NCBI GenBank assembly: GCA_030694975.1
Contig: JAUYTU010000035.1
Span: 1 to 64,000, forward strand
Reading direction: 5' to 3'
Origin: Erysipelotrichaceae bacterium
GTDB lineage: Bacteria > Bacillota_I > Bacilli_A > Erysipelotrichales > Erysipelotrichaceae
DNA length: 64,000 bases
The notes below the pieces were generated by a model, which saw only the letters and a program-made list of their open reading frames with translations, had not been told where the DNA came from and made no database searches. The position numbers were made by a program, and so were the translations under genes. This document shows positions 61,744-64,000 of this stretch, in pieces. Positions within the stretch are counted from its first letter, which is position 1, and every line of letters starts with the position of its first letter.

Positions 61744-63126
61744 ATGGCTTTTGATCAATTAAGTGATCGCTTAGCGTTAGCGATTAAGAAAATTTCCGGT
61801 CAGTCAAAACTGACAGAGAAGAATATGGATGATATGCTTCGTGAAGTTCGCCTGGCACTTTTAGAGGCGGATGTTAATCTGTCGGTCATCCAGCAGTTTT
61901 TGGCGGATGTTAAAGAAAAAGCCATTGGCATGGATGTCTATACGAAAGTCAATCCTTCGCAGATGGTGGTTAAGGTCGTTCATGACGAGCTTGTTACGTT
62001 GCTGGGTGAAAAAGAGGCTGGTTTGAATCTTTCTCACAAACCGTCCTATATCATGATGGTGGGGTTGCAGGGTACCGGTAAAACGACATCAGCTGCTAAA
62101 TTAGCTTTATGGCTGAGCAAAAAAGAGAATAAGAAAGTACTGTTGGTCGCTGCTGACTTGGCCCGTCCGGCCGCTATTGAGCAGTTGAAGATTCTTGGCA
62201 CTTCGGTCGATGTGGAAGTGTTTTCACTGGGTATTGAAGCCGGAGTTGTCAATACGGTCAAAGAGTCGATGGCTTATGCCATCAATCAGAATTTTGATAC
62301 GGTCATTGTTGATACCGCCGGTCGTTTGCATATCGATGACAGTTTAATGGATGAACTGAAACAGGCATATACTGTATTGCGTCCTCAGGAAGTTCTTTTA
62401 ACCGTCGATGCGATGACCGGTCAGGACATCGTAACGGTTGCGGATTCTTTCAATAAAGCGCTGAAACTTTCGGGTTTGATCGTTACAAAATTTGATGGAG
62501 ATGCCCGTGGGGGCGGTGTTTTATCGGTTCGTAAAGTAACATCGGTTCCAGTGAAGTTTGTGGGTACCGGGGAGAAAACGGATGAGTTTGAACTTTTCTA
62601 TCCGGAACGGATGGCCTCACGCATTTTAGGTATGGGCGATGTTCTTTCGCTGGTTGAAAAAGCAGAAGAAAAAATGGATTTGGAAGCCAGTATGAAGGGT
62701 GCCCAACGGTTGATGCAAGGCACGTTCACACTGGAAGATATGATGGATCAGTTGAATCAAGTCGCAAAACTTGGGTCGATTTCCGGTTTGCTGAAGATGA
62801 TGCCGGGAGCCAGTCAGATGGCTGCGCAAATCAATGATGATGATGCCAGCCGGCAGATGAAGCGATCCAAAGCCATCATTCAGAGCATGACGGTTGAAGA
62901 ACGTCAGCAGCCGGATTTAATGAGAGCATCTCGTAAGGTTCGGATTGCCAAGGGTTCGGGTACCAGTGTTGCGGAGGTTAATAAGCTGTTGACGCAGTTT
63001 GAGAAAACCAAAGAACAAATGAAGATGATGATGCGTATGGGTGCGAACAATCCGTTAAGCCAGTTAGCGGCGAAGCCGGGTTCTAACACACGCCCCAATC
63101 CCAATAAGAAAAAGAAGAAAAGATAG
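61744..63126 (+). CDS. ffh: Signal recognition particle protein Ffh
   Basis: A 460-residue SRP54 GTPase. N domain (1-90), G domain with GLQGTGKTT (107-115), DTAGR and TKFDGDARGG, then the methionine-rich M domain with the RNA-binding SMTVEER and SRKVRIAKGSGTSV segments. The usual upstream partner ylxM is missing. GAGGTAA precedes the ATG. Followed by rpsP, khpA and rimM, the standard order. Confidence 0.96.
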   Translation: MAFDQLSDRLALAIKKISGQSKLTEKNMDDMLREVRLALLEADVNLSVIQQFLADVKEKAIGMDVYTKVNPSQMVVKVVHDELVTLLGEKEAGLNLSHKPSYIMMVGLQGTGKTTSAAKLALWLSKKENKKVLLVAADLARPAAIEQLKILGTSVDVEVFSLGIEAGVVNTVKESMAYAINQNFDTVIVDTAGRLHIDDSLMDELKQAYTVLRPQEVLLTVDAMTGQDIVTVADSFNKALKLSGLIVTKFDGDARGGGVLSVRKVTSVPVKFVGTGEKTDEFELFYPERMASRILGMGDVLSLVEKAEEKMDLEASMKGAQRLMQGTFTLEDMMDQLNQVAKLGSISGLLKMMPGASQMAAQINDDDASRQMKRSKAIIQSMTVEERQQPDLMRASRKVRIAKGSGTSVAEVNKLLTQFEKTKEQMKMMMRMGANNPLSQLAAKPGSNTRPNPNKKKKKR

Positions 63127-63157
63127 AAGCTTGTTTTTATCTGTTAAGTAAAATACC

Positions 63158-63185
63158 TTGACACACTAAGATTTTGTGTTATGAT
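63158..63185 (+). promoter_or_regulatory. Promoter of rpsP
   Basis: TTGACA (63158-63163), 16-nt spacer, TATGAT (63180-63185). Confidence 0.7.
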
Positions 63186-63212
63186 AGTTAAGGAATTAAA
63201 GGAGGAACAAAT

Positions 63213-63485
63213 ATGGCTGTAAAATTACGTTTAAAGAGAATGGGTGCTAAAAAGAGTCCGTTTTACCGTATCGTTGCTGCGGATGCACGTTCGCCACGTG
63301 ATGGACGTTTTATCGAAGCAATCGGTTATTATAACCCGACAACCGTTCCGGCAGATGTTAAGATCGATGCCGAACTTGCTTTGAAATGGTTGAATAACGG
63401 TGCACAACCGTCGGATACTGTACGCGCGTTGTTGTCTGGTGTCGGCGTTATGAAGCGTTTCCACGAAGAAAAGAACGGTAAGTAA
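63213..63485 (+). CDS. rpsP: Small ribosomal subunit protein S16
   Basis: A 90-residue ribosomal protein with the conserved [19 protein letters not shown] start and [19 protein letters not shown] segment. AAAGGAGG precedes the ATG. First gene of the rpsP-khpA-rimM group. Confidence 0.97.
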   Translation: MAVKLRLKRMGAKKSPFYRIVAADARSPRDGRFIEAIGYYNPTTVPADVKIDAELALKWLNNGAQPSDTVRALLSGVGVMKRFHEEKNGK

Positions 63486-63487
63486 GC

Positions 63488-63736
63488 ATGAACTCATTGG
63501 AACAAGTCTTATATGATCTTGTCAGTCCGATGGTCGAAGATATCGCTAGTTTATCTGTTAAGACGCTGTCAAGTCTTGACGAGTCGGAAATCGTTTTGAT
63601 GGTGTATGCGAAGTCGGAAGATATTGCCCGTCTGATTGGACGGCAAGGTTCGATGGCTACTGCAATCCGTCATATGATGTCGATTCCTTCGCGTATCGAA
63701 GACAAGAAAATCGCGATCAAGTTTGAGTCGTATTAG
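63488..63736 (+). CDS. khpA: KH-domain RNA-binding protein KhpA
   Basis: An 82-residue single KH-domain protein with the GxxG loop in LIGRQGSMATAIR. KhpA (YlqC) forms a complex with KhpB (EloR) and affects cell elongation and division in streptococci. It starts 2 nt after the rpsP stop, with AAGAACGG as a weak ribosome binding site. Ended by a hairpin before rimM. Confidence 0.93.
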   Translation: MNSLEQVLYDLVSPMVEDIASLSVKTLSSLDESEIVLMVYAKSEDIARLIGRQGSMATAIRHMMSIPSRIEDKKIAIKFESY

Positions 63737-63757
63737 GATGCCTGGCATCCTTTTTTT
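63736..63757 (+). terminator. Terminator or attenuator between khpA and rimM
   Basis: GGATG-CCTGG-CATCC, extendable by two pairs with a tight loop, followed by seven T. It could limit rimM expression since no clear promoter follows. Confidence 0.6.
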
Positions 63758-63766
63758 GGAGGTTAC

Positions 63767-64000
63767 ATGAAGAAAATCAAAGTCGGACAAATCGTTCGTC
63801 CCTTTGGCTTAAAGGGAGAAGTGAAAGTTAAACTGTTTACGGATTTTCCGGAGCAGCGCTTTTGTGTGGGAATGCCCTTGTTTTTGAGTAATGGAAAGAG
63901 TGATATCGACGTAATTGTTGCTTCGTTTCGGATGCACCAAGGCTTTGCTTTAATTACTTTTGAAGGCAAACCTTCCATTGATGATATTGAAATCTATCGC
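63767..64000 (+). CDS. rimM: Ribosome maturation factor RimM (partial, 3' end missing)
   Basis: The first 78 codons of RimM, a 16S processing factor binding S19. IKVGQIVRPFGLKGEVKVKLFTDFPEQRF is the N-terminal RimM signature, spread over residues 3-31. TGGAGG lies 5 nt before the ATG at 63767. trmD and rplS would be expected beyond the window. Confidence 0.93.
   Translation, partial: MKKIKVGQIVRPFGLKGEVKVKLFTDFPEQRFCVGMPLFLSNGKSDIDVIVASFRMHQGFALITFEGKPSIDDIEIYR

Overview
The window is a gene-dense, low-to-moderate GC chromosome segment of a Gram-positive Bacillota. I infer a non-sporulating, amino-acid-fermenting anaerobe, possibly Erysipelotrichia-like. The reasons are strong AGGAGG/GAGGTGA ribosome binding sites, three T-box leaders, Spx, CcpA, EzrA, UppP and a MurJ of YtgP type, and gene order that largely follows Bacillus subtilis. 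The sporulation genes found between rpsT and lepA in Bacillus are missing. No rRNA, tRNA, CRISPR array, prophage or insertion sequence was seen.

Layout. 1-6.1 kb (minus strand): an amino-acid permease, T-box-controlled trpS, uppP and an ABC exporter pair. 6.1-10.7 kb: spx, then the mnmA-CPBP protease-recD2 operon. 10.65-11.4 kb: a convergent secreted C39-type peptidase. 11.4-17.5 kb: T-box-alaS, ireB, ruvX, a DUF1292 gene, mltG, udk and greA. 17.5-22.2 kb: comEA, comEC, holA and a serine dehydratase. 22.2-27.2 kb: rpsT, fmt, an ECF S-component, a LytTR regulator with an unknown membrane protein, and lepA. 27.2-31.5 kb: tyrosine phenol-lyase, a MazG-like gene, hemW, a GNAT and a 3-hydroxyisobutyrate-dehydrogenase-family reductase.

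31.6-42.7 kb: rpsO and pnp, normally neighbours, are separated by a complete ornithine fermentation cluster: TetR regulator, ord, ortA, ortB, oraS, oraE, a GlmL/MutL-type ASKHA protein and orr. 42.8-52.8 kb: pepV, trmB, an M42 aminopeptidase, a lipoprotein, ytpR, an unknown gene in the sftA position, murC, ytxG- and ytxH-like genes, ccpA and T-box-tyrS. 52.8-64 kb: a small membrane protein, a lipoprotein coupled to murJ, an rsuA-type gene, rpsD with a long leader, ezrA, a cysteine desulfurase, thiI, a SAM hydrolase, ffh, rpsP, khpA and the start of rimM.

The metabolic theme is amino-acid fermentation: tyrosine to phenol, pyruvate and ammonia; serine to pyruvate and ammonia; ornithine to alanine and acetyl-CoA. 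Each module sits inside an otherwise conserved housekeeping block. Near-consensus CcpA (cre) sites lie in the promoters of the tyrosine phenol-lyase and ornithine operons, and a CcpA homologue is in the same window, so carbon catabolite control of these pathways is a testable inference. The least understood parts are the LytTR/membrane-protein pair, the low-complexity protein in the sftA position, and two unknown lipoproteins, one of which is translationally coupled to murJ.
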